This document shows, piece by piece, positions 26,135 through 35,097 of a DNA stretch of 64,000 nucleotides. The notes beneath the pieces were generated by a model, which did not search any database, was not told the origin of the DNA, and was given only the letters and a program-made list of their open reading frames with translations. The translations under genes and the position numbers were made by a program. Every line of letters starts with the position of its first letter. The stretch's first letter is position 1. Source of the DNA: Parvularcula sp039822105 (GTDB lineage Bacteria; Pseudomonadota; Alphaproteobacteria; Caulobacterales; Parvularculaceae); NCBI GenBank assembly GCA_039822105.1, contig JBCBMW010000002.1, forward strand, positions 62,001 through 126,000. The letters are read 5' to 3'.

Positions 26135-26905
26135 TTATCGCGGTTGCATCCGGATCGCACCATCAACCCGAATCGTCTCGCCGTTGACGTAGTCGTTCTC
26201 GATGATGAATTGCGCGGTCTTGGCAATTTCCTCGGGCTTTCCAAGACGCTTGGGGTTCACCGGTTGCTCGTTGAGCGAGCGCACGGCCTCCTCAGGCAGG
26301 GCATTGAAAAGCGGCGTGTGAATGAGGCCGGGGGCAATCGTGTTGCAGCGGATCCCGAACCGGCCAAGGTCCCGCGCCACGGGCAGGGTCATCCCCACGA
26401 TGCCGCCTTTCGAGGCGCTGTAGGCCGCTTGACCCATCTGGCCTTCAAACGCGGCGACAGACGCGGTGTTGATGATTACGCCGCGCTGCCCCGCATCACC
26501 GACCGGATCGTTTGCCATCATCTTCTCTGCTGCGAGGCGTAGGACGTTGAACGAGCCGACCAAGTTGATGTCGATGACCTTGCGGAACAGCTCAAGCGAA
26601 TGCGGTCCCTCTTTGCCGACGGTTTTCGATGGCGTCGCGATCCCGGCGAAGTTGCAGACGATATGGAGCGCGCCGAAGCTTGAAACGGCGTGATCGACGG
26701 CGGCCTGGACCGAAGCCTCATCGGTCACGTCGGCCATCATGAAATCAGCGGCGTCGCCGAGCTCTACCGCAAGGGCGGTGCCCTTCGCTTCGTCCCGGTC
26801 GAGGATCAGCGCCTTGCCGCCATTGGCCGCAAGCATGCGAACGGTGGCCTCGCCAAGGCCGGATGCGCCGCCCGTGACCAGAGCGCCTGTACCTTCGATT
26901 TTCAT
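26135..26905 (-). CDS. Short-chain dehydrogenase, 3-hydroxyacyl-CoA dehydrogenase type-2-like
   Basis: 256 residues from the ATG at 26905 (GGAGG ribosome-binding site). Rossmann motif TGGASGLG, NFAG near residue 90, catalytic Ser in NTASVAAFEG and the YSASK active site are all present. The whole sequence resembles the HSD17B10/FadB2x group (DRDEAKGTALAVELG, GLIHTPLFNALPEEA, VNPKRLGKPEEIA), which oxidises short or branched 3-hydroxyacyl-CoAs with NAD+. It is divergent from the ferredoxin-reductase gene. Confidence 0.88.
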   Translation of the reverse strand: MKIEGTGALVTGGASGLGEATVRMLAANGGKALILDRDEAKGTALAVELGDAADFMMADVTDEASVQAAVDHAVSSFGALHIVCNFAGIATPSKTVGKEGPHSLELFRKVIDINLVGSFNVLRLAAEKMMANDPVGDAGQRGVIINTASVAAFEGQMGQAAYSASKGGIVGMTLPVARDLGRFGIRCNTIAPGLIHTPLFNALPEEAVRSLNEQPVNPKRLGKPEEIAKTAQFIIENDYVNGETIRVDGAIRMQPR

Positions 26906-27029
26906 AATGTCCTCCATCAGTTGTCGTGGGCGCGGCATTAGCGGCGCGTGACCCCGCTGCAAACGGCTGAGCGCTGCTGCGGCGCGCCCGCGCTTGGCGC
27001 CCGGTGAAAGCCGCGCTAGCTCCCGCGCC

Positions 27030-28283
27030 ATGGACAGTTCGTTGGATCCCGCAGAGATCAAATCCGTCATTGTTGTTGGTGGTGGGCAGGCGGCAGCTCA
27101 AGCCATTCAGTCGCTGAGGCTCGGCAAGTTTGAAGGCGCCATCACGCTTATCGGCGAGGAGGACGCCCTTCCCTACCAAAGACCGCCTCTTTCGAAGGCG
27201 TATATGAAGGGCGAACTCGATAAGGAACGGCTCTTCTTCAAGCCAAAAGAGTGGTACACTGATCAAGATGTATCACTGCGCCTTGGTGAGAAAGCAACGT
27301 CGATTGACCGTGATGCGCGCACTGTCACTTTGGAGGGTGGCGAGGCGCTGTCCTATGACGCTCTGATCTTGGCCACAGGCTCGAGACCACGGGCACTGCC
27401 GCTTCCAGGAGCTGATCTTGAAGGCGTCTTTGCCCTTCGCACACTGAGCGATGTGGAGGCGATGCGGCCACTGATGGTGGCGGGCAAACGGCTTGTGATC
27501 ATCGGCGCAGGCTATATCGGCCTGGAAGCCGCAGCGGTGGCGCGGCAGCTAGGGCTCGACGTGACGGTGCTAGAACGCGCGCCCCGGGTGCTTGAGCGGG
27601 TGACCTCCCCCGTCATCAGCGCCTTTTACGAGGACGTTCACCGCGCCGAAGGTGTTGATATTCGCACCGGCGCTGCGACGGAAGCGATCGAAGGCGAGAC
27701 CAACGTCACAGGCGTCCGGCTGATGGGCGATGAGGTTGTTCCAGCGGATATCGTGCTGGTTGGTATCGGTATTCTGCCCAATGATGATTTGGCATCGGAC
27801 GCGGGCCTCTCTTGCCATGACGGGATCCCGGTCGATCGCGATGCACGCACCAGCGACCCCCGGATCTTTGCAGCAGGCGACTGCACGCGAAGGGACATCG
27901 TCCATTGCGGGCGCGAGGGGCGCCTTGAAAGCGTTCACAACGCCATTGAACAAGGCAAGCAAGCAGCCGCGGCTATCCTCGGCAAGCCCCGACCACCCGA
28001 AGACTGCCCGTGGTTTTGGTCGGATCAGTACGATCTGAAGCTGCAGATCGCCGGACTTTCGTCAGGACACGATGAGATCGTCAAACGAGGTGATCCAGAA
28101 GACCGCAAGTTTGCTGTTTTCTACCTGAAGGACGGAAAGCTGATCGCCGTGGATGCCATCAACAGCCCGCCTGAGTTCATGGTCTCAAAAAAGCTGATCA
28201 TCGCCGGCGCGAAGGTCGACCCGGCGACCCTCGCCGACCCGGCAGTGTCGATGAAAGACATCGCCGCCGCAGCGCTTGGCTGA
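27030..28283 (+). CDS. NAD(P)/FAD-dependent ferredoxin reductase (rhodocoxin/putidaredoxin reductase type)
   Basis: 417 residues from the ATG at 27030. The FAD-binding GxGxxA motif lies in VIVVGGGQAAAQAIQSL. The NAD-binding dinucleotide fold is in RLVIIGAGYIGLEAA, with the second FAD motif IFAAGDCT. The C-terminal reductase domain contains WFWSDQYDLKLQIAG. Such enzymes pass electrons from NAD(P)H to [2Fe-2S] ferredoxins serving P450s or Rieske oxygenases. No partner ferredoxin or oxygenase is adjacent. It converges on the M14 peptidase gene with only 6 bp between stops. Confidence 0.92.
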   Translation: MDSSLDPAEIKSVIVVGGGQAAAQAIQSLRLGKFEGAITLIGEEDALPYQRPPLSKAYMKGELDKERLFFKPKEWYTDQDVSLRLGEKATSIDRDARTVTLEGGEALSYDALILATGSRPRALPLPGADLEGVFALRTLSDVEAMRPLMVAGKRLVIIGAGYIGLEAAAVARQLGLDVTVLERAPRVLERVTSPVISAFYEDVHRAEGVDIRTGAATEAIEGETNVTGVRLMGDEVVPADIVLVGIGILPNDDLASDAGLSCHDGIPVDRDARTSDPRIFAAGDCTRRDIVHCGREGRLESVHNAIEQGKQAAAAILGKPRPPEDCPWFWSDQYDLKLQIAGLSSGHDEIVKRGDPEDRKFAVFYLKDGKLIAVDAINSPPEFMVSKKLIIAGAKVDPATLADPAVSMKDIAAAALG

Positions 28284-28289
28284 TGCCAG

Positions 28290-30914
28290 CTATTCCTCCT
28301 CGTCACTGGTTCTGGGGCGATTGATCATATCACTGAAGAACAGGCTGTTCAGCAGCAGCTTGTTGGTCCCGAGGAACGTGGCGCGGAAGACAGGGTTGTC
28401 AGACATCATGATGACATGCCCTTGCCCCACAGGCTCAGCAATCACCGCGGGCGCACCGGCGAGTTCCGCTTGACGACGTTCGGAGACGTAGCCGCTTAGG
28501 ACGATATCGCTGCTGGGATAGGCCGAGACGACGGCATAGGGATCGTCATCCGGCAATTTCAGAACGCCTGTCGTGTTGCGATGGGCCGGAAGCAGCCGGT
28601 CCGCGTAGCCAAAACCAATAGGATGGCTGGTGTCGATATCGGTCGCGACGATGGCGCCGCCAATCACGTGCTCAGCATTGTTGGCCAGCATGTCACCGTA
28701 ATTGATCCGCTGGCGTTCTTTCTCAGTATCCTCTTCATCAGCATGCTCCTCATCGCCTGAACCGATAAAGGTCTGTTGGGCCCAGAGCGCGGTTCCGCGA
28801 AGCGCGATCAGGGTGCCGCTTTCCTCACGGATCCACTGGGTCACGCGCTTGGTCGTCGCCTCATCAAGCCGGGCATTGCCGCCGGGCATGATGATATGGG
28901 TGTAGCGCGACCAATCCATACCGCCGAGCTCATCAATGCGCCGGATGGTGACAGGGATCTCCATCTCAAAATCGAGAAGATGCCAGACTTCGCCCATATC
29001 ATAGCGAGCCACCCCGCCATCCATCAGGAGGAGGATACTGGGCTTCTCGAGGGACTGAAAGCTCGGCCCACCGACGGCTTTGATTGACGTATCGCCGGCG
29101 CCAGAGACAGCGGCGAGAACGGGGATCCCTTCCTGAGCCGCCACCGAGCGGGCAAGAAGATGCACCTTCACGTCATCGACCGTCTGACCCGCGAGCGGGA
29201 CGAAAAGCGTGCCAGCAGGGAAACTCTCGACACCATTCGTGGTCGCAATAGAGAACGCTTCTGTGGCCGCGCGCACCAACAAACCCTCGTCCAAGAGCCG
29301 GTACGCTGCCTTCGGCGCCAAATGATCGGACCAAGGAATAACGTAACCATAGCTGGCCTTGGGCGGAACAATCGCCGTGGCAACATGCGGCCGGACAGGC
29401 AGGACAGCGCCCAGGAGGTCGGGGGAGAACCGCCCGATGCCGCGCCGATCATCCGCGCGGACCCCAAGCGGTGCGTGATCAAGATCATAAGCCAGTGGCA
29501 AAGTCCATCCGCTCACGTCGTAGAAGACTGACTCCTCAAACTCTGTCACACGATCAAAAACACCGCGGATCATCCGGTATTGTGCCTGATCCAGGCTGAC
29601 AACAAAGGCGCCCTCCGGCGTGTAGGTGACGCCGCCCACCTCCACGGTCTCCGCTAGGCGGTGCACGGTGATGTCGTGGCGCTGGAGAACATCAAGGAAC
29701 CGGCCGAGGCGCGTGCGATCCCCTTGCGTCGTGAAGACATAGGCCTTGGTCGGATCTTTGGCGGCGTCCTCTGCCGCTCGCTCAAAGAAGCCGCGGTGAT
29801 ACTCAGCAATCGCCTCTTTTTCCGCCATCGCGCCCTCAATCGTGCTGAGGGTCGTCCGGAAATGGGTACGGATGTTATCACCGTAATCGCGCAGGCCATT
29901 GGGCGACTCGATCGAGCCGCCGCGGGCCGCGCCGACTTCGAACAAGATACCCACGCTTCCGTTGATCTGCGGGTAGGTGGAGCCTTTGCCGACATAATAG
30001 TTATCGAAACGCTGCTCGGTGTAGTAGAGCAGCGCTTCGCTATCGAGGAACTGGCGATGGAAGCTCGCGATCCCTTGCGCGAAGCTCCGCGATTGTTCCG
30101 GGATCAGAGGGTTCAGTCGTTTGGGCTCACCCGGATGGAAGTAATAAGTCGCGTTGCTGCCCATCTCGTGATAGTCGCCGGTGACTTGCGGTTTCCAGCG
30201 GTGCCAGGCGGTCACCCACGCGCGCGATTCGGGCTGGGTGGTGAGCAGCCACTGGCGGTTGAGATCGAGCCAGTAGTGATTGGTCCGCGCCTCAGTCCAA
30301 AGCTGATGTTGCTCGTGCGATGGATCGGTGACCCGGACAGCGCCGCCAAAGGTATCCACATGATCCGTACGCCTTGCATGTCCATCGGGATTGAGGGTGG
30401 CCGCCATCAGGATGACAGAACCCTCCAGCGTCGCGTCGATCTCATCACCCTCAGCCGCCGCGAAGTGATAGGCGGCTGGGATCACCGCATCCATGGCCGA
30501 CGATTCTGCTCCGTGAACCCCGTAATTGATCCAAATGATGGCCGGGGCGTCGTCCGCAACGGACCCACCCTCAAGGCTAGCCAGATGCGCCTCGCGGATC
30601 TCATCGATGCCGTCGTGGTTCTCAGGTGACGTGATCGTCAGAAGAAGGATCGGTCGACGCTCATAGGTCTGGCCAATCTCCTCAACAGATATCCGGTCCG
30701 ACTGCTCCGCGAGGAGCTCCATATAGCTGACCAACTGGTGGTGCCGAACGGCATGGTCGCCGAGGCCAAACCCGAGATGCTCATCGGGAGTCGTGATCTC
30801 ATCATTATACACCGTGTCGGCGGGCAAGATCTCCTCGATCGGCAGCGCCCACGATACACCCAAAGCGGCAGCAAGCACCGCCGCTGCATTTCCCACACTT
30901 CGCCACACACCCAT
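28290..30914 (-). CDS. Secreted M14-family zinc metallopeptidase, large form
   Basis: 874 residues with a signal peptide (about 1-23). The M14 carboxypeptidase domain has Zn ligands His134 and Glu137 in NYGVHGAESSAMDA, a likely third His in VTGDYHEMG, and the catalytic Glu in GILFEVGAARGG. Beyond about residue 480 comes a long C-terminal half resembling a glutamine-amidotransferase-like fold (THIIMPGGNARLDEATTKRV, GTLIALRG). This layout matches a group of large M14 proteins in marine bacteria. It acts on peptides outside the cytoplasm; specificity unknown. The start is supported by a signal sequence beginning directly after it. Confidence 0.88.
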   Translation of the reverse strand: MGVWRSVGNAAAVLAAALGVSWALPIEEILPADTVYNDEITTPDEHLGFGLGDHAVRHHQLVSYMELLAEQSDRISVEEIGQTYERRPILLLTITSPENHDGIDEIREAHLASLEGGSVADDAPAIIWINYGVHGAESSAMDAVIPAAYHFAAAEGDEIDATLEGSVILMAATLNPDGHARRTDHVDTFGGAVRVTDPSHEQHQLWTEARTNHYWLDLNRQWLLTTQPESRAWVTAWHRWKPQVTGDYHEMGSNATYYFHPGEPKRLNPLIPEQSRSFAQGIASFHRQFLDSEALLYYTEQRFDNYYVGKGSTYPQINGSVGILFEVGAARGGSIESPNGLRDYGDNIRTHFRTTLSTIEGAMAEKEAIAEYHRGFFERAAEDAAKDPTKAYVFTTQGDRTRLGRFLDVLQRHDITVHRLAETVEVGGVTYTPEGAFVVSLDQAQYRMIRGVFDRVTEFEESVFYDVSGWTLPLAYDLDHAPLGVRADDRRGIGRFSPDLLGAVLPVRPHVATAIVPPKASYGYVIPWSDHLAPKAAYRLLDEGLLVRAATEAFSIATTNGVESFPAGTLFVPLAGQTVDDVKVHLLARSVAAQEGIPVLAAVSGAGDTSIKAVGGPSFQSLEKPSILLLMDGGVARYDMGEVWHLLDFEMEIPVTIRRIDELGGMDWSRYTHIIMPGGNARLDEATTKRVTQWIREESGTLIALRGTALWAQQTFIGSGDEEHADEEDTEKERQRINYGDMLANNAEHVIGGAIVATDIDTSHPIGFGYADRLLPAHRNTTGVLKLPDDDPYAVVSAYPSSDIVLSGYVSERRQAELAGAPAVIAEPVGQGHVIMMSDNPVFRATFLGTNKLLLNSLFFSDMINRPRTSDEEE

Positions 30915-30957
30915 GCCGCAACGCTCCCAGCTCGTTTGTCGGCACTATGTGGAGCGC

Positions 30958-31443
30958 TTAGGCTGTGGTCAAACGGCGATACTTTTCAATGATGTCATCA
31001 AGTTCGCGGTTAAAGGCGGTGAGCTCATCACCAGAGAGGACATCGAGCCCGAAGGCGCCGGAGTCGCTAAGCGCGGAAACGATCGCGCGATAGGTCTCCT
31101 CCCCTTCGTCCGTGAGCCGCAAATAGGACCGGCGGCCATCTTCCTGCGAGGCTTCCCGAAGAAGAAAGCCCCGATCAACCAGCGCCTGCACCGCGCGGGA
31201 GACGATGGGTTTGTCCATCGGTGTAATCTCGACAACCTCGGTCGACGTGCGGCCTGGCTTGTCCGCGATGGCAGCGAGTACGCGCCACTGGCTGAGGTTA
31301 AGTCCGCTGGTCTTCTGCACCTCAGCTGCGACCCGCTTGGCCACAAGGTCGGCGAGCACCGTCACCTTGTAGCTCCACGCCGTATCGAGAGCGAATGTGG
31401 GCGCTTCATCTTGGGCGGTTTTCGCGCTTGCCGTCTGTCGCAT
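30958..31443 (-). CDS. MarR-family transcriptional regulator of the tyrosine-catabolic operon
   Basis: 161 residues from the ATG at 31443. A longer frame to 31476 would run through the operator, so the shorter start is preferred. The winged helix-turn-helix shows LNLSQWRVLAAIADKPGRT and DKPIVSRAVQALVDRGFL, with the wing DGRRSYLRLTDEG. It is divergent from the 4-hydroxyphenylpyruvate dioxygenase gene. A dyad of two TTAGTTGYAA arms in the 86-bp spacer is the probable binding site. By analogy with HpaR/HmgR-type MarR proteins it would release DNA on binding an aromatic intermediate; the ligand is inferred. Confidence 0.9.
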   Translation of the reverse strand: MRQTASAKTAQDEAPTFALDTAWSYKVTVLADLVAKRVAAEVQKTSGLNLSQWRVLAAIADKPGRTSTEVVEITPMDKPIVSRAVQALVDRGFLLREASQEDGRRSYLRLTDEGEETYRAIVSALSDSGAFGLDVLSGDELTAFNRELDDIIEKYRRLTTA

Positions 31444-31456
31444 GGGCCTGCTCAAT

Positions 31457-31492
31457 TTAGTTGCAATCAAAACCAATTCTATTTACAACTAA
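31457..31492. promoter_or_regulatory. Probable MarR operator between the divergent promoters
   Basis: Inverted repeat: TTAGTTGCAA (31457-31466) and TTACAACTAA (31483-31492), whose reverse complement TTAGTTGTAA differs from the first at one base. The 16-bp spacer is A+T-rich. It lies between the regulator start at 31443 and the dioxygenase start at 31530. Confidence 0.6.
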
Positions 31493-31529
31493 CTAAAGTC
31501 GCCTTTCATTGCAAGCTGAGGAGCGTTCA

Positions 31530-32615
31530 ATGGCTGATCTTTTCGAGAACCCCGCCGGACTTGATGGTTTTGAATTCATTGAGTTTTCTGCACCTGAAAA
31601 AGGTGTTTTGGAGGCTGTTTTTGAGGCCATGGGCTTCACCAAGATCGCGCAACACCGCTCCAAAGACGTTCATCTGTGGCGCCAGGGCGGTATCAACCTG
31701 ATCGCCAATTACGAGCCTCGCTCAGCTGCGTGGTTCTTCGCGCGGGAGCATGGCCCGTCGGCTTGCGGCATGGCCTTCCGTGTACGGGATGCCCGCAAAG
31801 CTTATGATCACTTGATCGCGCAAGGCGCAGAGCCTGTGCATGTCGAGACGGGTCCGATGGAGCTGCGCCTGCCCGCGATCCGCGGCATTGGCGGCGCGAT
31901 CCTTTACCTCGTTGATCGGTATGACGACAATCTTTCGATCTACGACATCGATTTTGAGTATCTCGAAGGCGTGGACCGGAACCCTGTTGGCGCAGGGTTC
32001 GAGGTGATCGATCACCTCACGCACAATGTCTATACCGGCCGCATGGCCTATTGGGCGGACTATTACGAGAAGCTCTTCAACTTCCGTGAGATCCGCTTCT
32101 TCGACATCAAGGGCGAGTACACGGGCCTGACCTCAAAGGCTCTCACGGCGCCCGACGGGAAGATCCGTATCCCGCTCAACGAAGAAGGCGAAGGCGGCAA
32201 AGGTCAGATCGAAGAGTTCCTGCGTGAGTTCAACGGCGAAGGCATTCAGCACATCGCGTTCTCGTGCCAAGACCTCATTCAGTGCTGGGACAATCTCAAG
32301 GCTCGCGGCATCCCGTTCATGACCGCTCCTCCTGACACTTACTACGAGATGCTGAGCGAGCGCCTGCCGGATCACGGTGAGCCTGTGAATGAGCTGAAGG
32401 CTCGCGGCATCCTGCTCGACGGCACGACCGAAGGCGGCAGCCCGCGCCTCCTCCTGCAGATCTTCTCTGAGACGCAACTCGGCCCGGTGTTTTTCGAGTT
32501 CATTCAGCGCAAAGGCGATGACGGCTTTGGCGAAGGCAACTTCAAAGCGCTGTTTGAGTCGATTGAACGCGATCAGATCAATCGCGGTGTCCTGAACGTC
32601 AAGGAACCAGCCTGA
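31530..32615 (+). CDS. hppD: 4-hydroxyphenylpyruvate dioxygenase
   Basis: Fe(II) enzyme converting 4-hydroxyphenylpyruvate to homogentisate in tyrosine breakdown. 361 residues from the ATG at 31530, which has a GAGGAG ribosome-binding site. Two VOC domains are present. The iron ligands of the C-terminal domain are visible: His in VIDHLTHNVY, His in GIQHIAFSC and Glu in PVFFEFIQRKG. The closing region GFGEGNFKALFESIERDQ is diagnostic. It is first gene of an operon with a VOC protein (1-bp stop/start overlap) and a FAH-family hydrolase, under a divergent MarR regulator. Confidence 0.96.
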   Translation: MADLFENPAGLDGFEFIEFSAPEKGVLEAVFEAMGFTKIAQHRSKDVHLWRQGGINLIANYEPRSAAWFFAREHGPSACGMAFRVRDARKAYDHLIAQGAEPVHVETGPMELRLPAIRGIGGAILYLVDRYDDNLSIYDIDFEYLEGVDRNPVGAGFEVIDHLTHNVYTGRMAYWADYYEKLFNFREIRFFDIKGEYTGLTSKALTAPDGKIRIPLNEEGEGGKGQIEEFLREFNGEGIQHIAFSCQDLIQCWDNLKARGIPFMTAPPDTYYEMLSERLPDHGEPVNELKARGILLDGTTEGGSPRLLLQIFSETQLGPVFFEFIQRKGDDGFGEGNFKALFESIERDQINRGVLNVKEPA

Positions 32616-33172
32616 TGGCTGGCGCTGGCTACACCATCAACGGCGTCCACCACGTCGCTTATCGCTGCAAAGACGCGAAAGAGACAGTCGAATTCTATCG
32701 CGATGTGATGGGTATGCCGTTTGATGTGGCGTTTGCGGAGGACCATGTCCCCTCGACGGGCGCCTATGATCCTTACATGCATGTCTTCCTCGATGCGGGA
32801 AACGGCAACATCTTGGCGTTCTTTGAGCTGCCGCAGCAGCCTGAGATGGGCCGGGACCAGAACACACCGGAATGGGTCCAGCACATTGCCTTCCGTGTGC
32901 CGACGCTTGATGACCTGATGGCCGCGAAAAAGCGGGCCGAAGAGCATGGCCTCGACGTGCTCGGCCCCACCAATCACGGCATCTTCAAGTCGATCTACTT
33001 CTTTGATCCCAACGGTCACCGGGTTGAGCTCGCGTGCGACACAGGGACAGATGAACAGATGGCTGAGCTGCGCCGTGTGGCGCCGGACATGCTGGCGGAA
33101 TGGTCGGAGACCAAACGCGCACCGCAGCACGCAGCCTGGCTGCATGAAGCCGCCCGCGACGAGCACGAATAG
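32615..33172 (+). CDS. VOC-superfamily metalloprotein of the tyrosine operon
   Basis: 185 residues, two VOC beta-alpha-beta-beta-beta modules in one chain: GVHHVAYRCKDAKETVEFYR at the start and WVQHIAFRVPTLDDLMAAKK from about residue 88, with metal-ligand candidates His in each and Glu in GHRVELACDTG. It resembles glyoxalase/dioxygenase-like proteins of about 20 kDa. Position between hppD and the FAH-family gene implies a step or accessory role in homogentisate breakdown; the canonical homogentisate dioxygenase is a cupin protein and not of this fold. Exact reaction unknown. Confidence 0.82.
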   Translation: MAGAGYTINGVHHVAYRCKDAKETVEFYRDVMGMPFDVAFAEDHVPSTGAYDPYMHVFLDAGNGNILAFFELPQQPEMGRDQNTPEWVQHIAFRVPTLDDLMAAKKRAEEHGLDVLGPTNHGIFKSIYFFDPNGHRVELACDTGTDEQMAELRRVAPDMLAEWSETKRAPQHAAWLHEAARDEHE

Positions 33173-33184
33173 GATACGGACGAC

Positions 33185-34192
33185 ATGAAACTTGCCAGTC
33201 TCAGAAAAGGCCGTGATGGCCAGCTCGTTGTCGTCTCGAAGGACCTTGAGCGTTACCTGCCTGCCGATGACATCGCCGCGACCATGCAAGACGCGCTGGA
33301 CCGCTGGACCGAGGTGGGGCCGCAGCTCCGTGAGCTGAGCGCCTCCGTCGACGGCGGTGCTGGTGAGCAGTTCTACGAGGCGGAGTGCGCCTCTCCCCTG
33401 CCGCGCGCTTTTCAGTGGGCAGATGGTTCCGCCTACGTCAATCACGTCGAGCTGGTCCGGAAAGCGCGCGGCGCGGAGATGCCCGAAAGCTTCTGGACGG
33501 ATCCCCTGATGTATCAAGGCGGTTCGGACAGCTTCCTCGGCCCGCGCGAGCCGATTGTTATGCCGACGGATGACGGCTGGGGCATCGATATGGAAGGCGA
33601 AATCGCCGTGATCGTCGATGACTGCCCGATGGGGATTTCACCGGAAGACGCGCTGGGCAAGATCCGGCTGATCATGCTGGTGAACGATGTCTCCTTACGC
33701 GGACTGATCCCTGGAGAGCTTGCGAAAGGCTTTGGCTTTTTCCAATCGAAGCCATCGAGTGCGTTTAGCCCCTGCGCGGTGACGCCTGACGAGCTGGGCG
33801 ATGCCTGGAAAGACGGCCGGGTGCACCTACCCTTGTCCGTGGACTATAATGGCGAGGCCTTTGGCCGGGCTGATGCGGGCACGGACATGACCTTCCACTT
33901 TGGGCAACTGATCGCGCATGCAGCGAAAAGCAGACCGCTTTGTGCAGGGACGATCATCGGTTCAGGCACGGTGTCGAACAAGCTTGATGGCGGACCGGGC
34001 AAACCGGTGGCTGAAGGCGGCGTGGGCTATTCCTGTATCGCTGAAATCCGGATGATCGAGACCATTGATCAGGGTGCACCCACAACGTCGTTCATGAAGT
34101 TCGGCGATCGCGTCGGCATCGAGATGCTCGATAGTGACGGGGCATCAGTCTTTGGACGCATCGATCAGGTGGTGGAAAAATCCACCGGTTAA
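33185..34192 (+). CDS. Fumarylacetoacetate hydrolase family protein
   Basis: 335 residues. The FAH catalytic domain has metal-binding acids in GWGIDMEGEIAVIV (ExE) and MLVNDVSLRG (Asp), plus the cover-loop region GFGFFQSKPSSAFSPCAV and C-terminal IIGSGTVSNK. It is the shorter bacterial form used as fumarylacetoacetase in many alphaproteobacterial tyrosine operons, cleaving fumarylacetoacetate to fumarate and acetoacetate. Context favours this over other FAH-fold activities. It is the last gene in the operon, 12 bp after the VOC gene, and converges with the next gene (4-bp overlap). Confidence 0.88.
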   Translation: MKLASLRKGRDGQLVVVSKDLERYLPADDIAATMQDALDRWTEVGPQLRELSASVDGGAGEQFYEAECASPLPRAFQWADGSAYVNHVELVRKARGAEMPESFWTDPLMYQGGSDSFLGPREPIVMPTDDGWGIDMEGEIAVIVDDCPMGISPEDALGKIRLIMLVNDVSLRGLIPGELAKGFGFFQSKPSSAFSPCAVTPDELGDAWKDGRVHLPLSVDYNGEAFGRADAGTDMTFHFGQLIAHAAKSRPLCAGTIIGSGTVSNKLDGGPGKPVAEGGVGYSCIAEIRMIETIDQGAPTTSFMKFGDRVGIEMLDSDGASVFGRIDQVVEKSTG

Positions 34193-34959
34193 ACCGGTTC
34201 GGCGGCGATCACGTAATTGCGGCAGGAGCGCAGCGCGCCTTCTGCCGCGATAAGCTGAACCGCCTCGGCCTTTAAAGCGTCACCGCGAGCTTTAAGCGCG
34301 TGAGCCAGTGCCTTATCAGGCAACGATTCGATGCCGTTGAGCGCGATATTGATCTGGGCGGTGACGAATGTCTCCTTGTAGGCGATATCGAAGTGCTTGA
34401 CCGCCCGTACGGAAAACCTTGCCTGCTTCAACTGGTCAGCAGCCCAAGGCGCAGGATACTCGCGGTACGGCATACCGCCTTTCATCAAAACGCAAGCATC
34501 GCGGAAACGGCCAATCTCCCATAAAAGATGCGCATCGCGCGCTTCAGGCCGAGGCGTCGGAACGTAAGGCTCCAACCCCGTAACATAAAGGACCTGACCG
34601 GTGAGAGGCCGCAGGCGCTTGAAGAGATACGGCTGAAAATAGGGCGCATACCCCTCAACGGCGCCGAGCAGATAATCCGCAAGCACCGTGTCGTAGACTT
34701 CACCCTTCAGCAATTGCTCATCGGCCCAATTGCCCAAGACGATGCGGTCTTGAGGCCGCATCGCCTCCCCCGCCGCCTGGCGCGTCAGATCAGCCTCACC
34801 GGCGGATCCCGTCACCGCCGTCCAACGCTCCGTGGACAGCTCCGATACCCAGCGGATGGAGTTCGCTCCCGTGCCCGCGTCGAGCAGCCCACCCCAAGGG
34901 CGCTCCCCCTGCAGCTCCGCGATATGGCGATAAAGCGCTGAGTGTTTCCGTTTGGGCAT
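34189..34959 (-). CDS. Class I SAM-dependent methyltransferase-like protein
   Basis: 256 residues from Met at 34959; an upstream Met at 35001 is possible and neither has a good ribosome-binding site. SAM-binding motif I is degenerate but recognisable (WGGLLDAGTGANSIRWV), followed by motif II/IV-like YDTVLADYLLGAVEGY. The substrate is unknown. Its stop overlaps that of the FAH-family gene by 4 bp (tail to tail). Confidence 0.7.
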   Translation of the reverse strand: MPKRKHSALYRHIAELQGERPWGGLLDAGTGANSIRWVSELSTERWTAVTGSAGEADLTRQAAGEAMRPQDRIVLGNWADEQLLKGEVYDTVLADYLLGAVEGYAPYFQPYLFKRLRPLTGQVLYVTGLEPYVPTPRPEARDAHLLWEIGRFRDACVLMKGGMPYREYPAPWAADQLKQARFSVRAVKHFDIAYKETFVTAQINIALNGIESLPDKALAHALKARGDALKAEAVQLIAAEGALRSCRNYVIAAEPV

Positions 34960-35097
34960 GAACCGAGGTCTGGCTTTGTGACCCCACGCCCATAGGCGCA
35001 TTGTCGGGCAACATCAAAAGGAGCCGGGCTCCAAAGGAATGGATCGTTTGGAAAAAACGGTCCAAGGTCGCGGCGCTGAGCCTCTACGAGATCCTCC

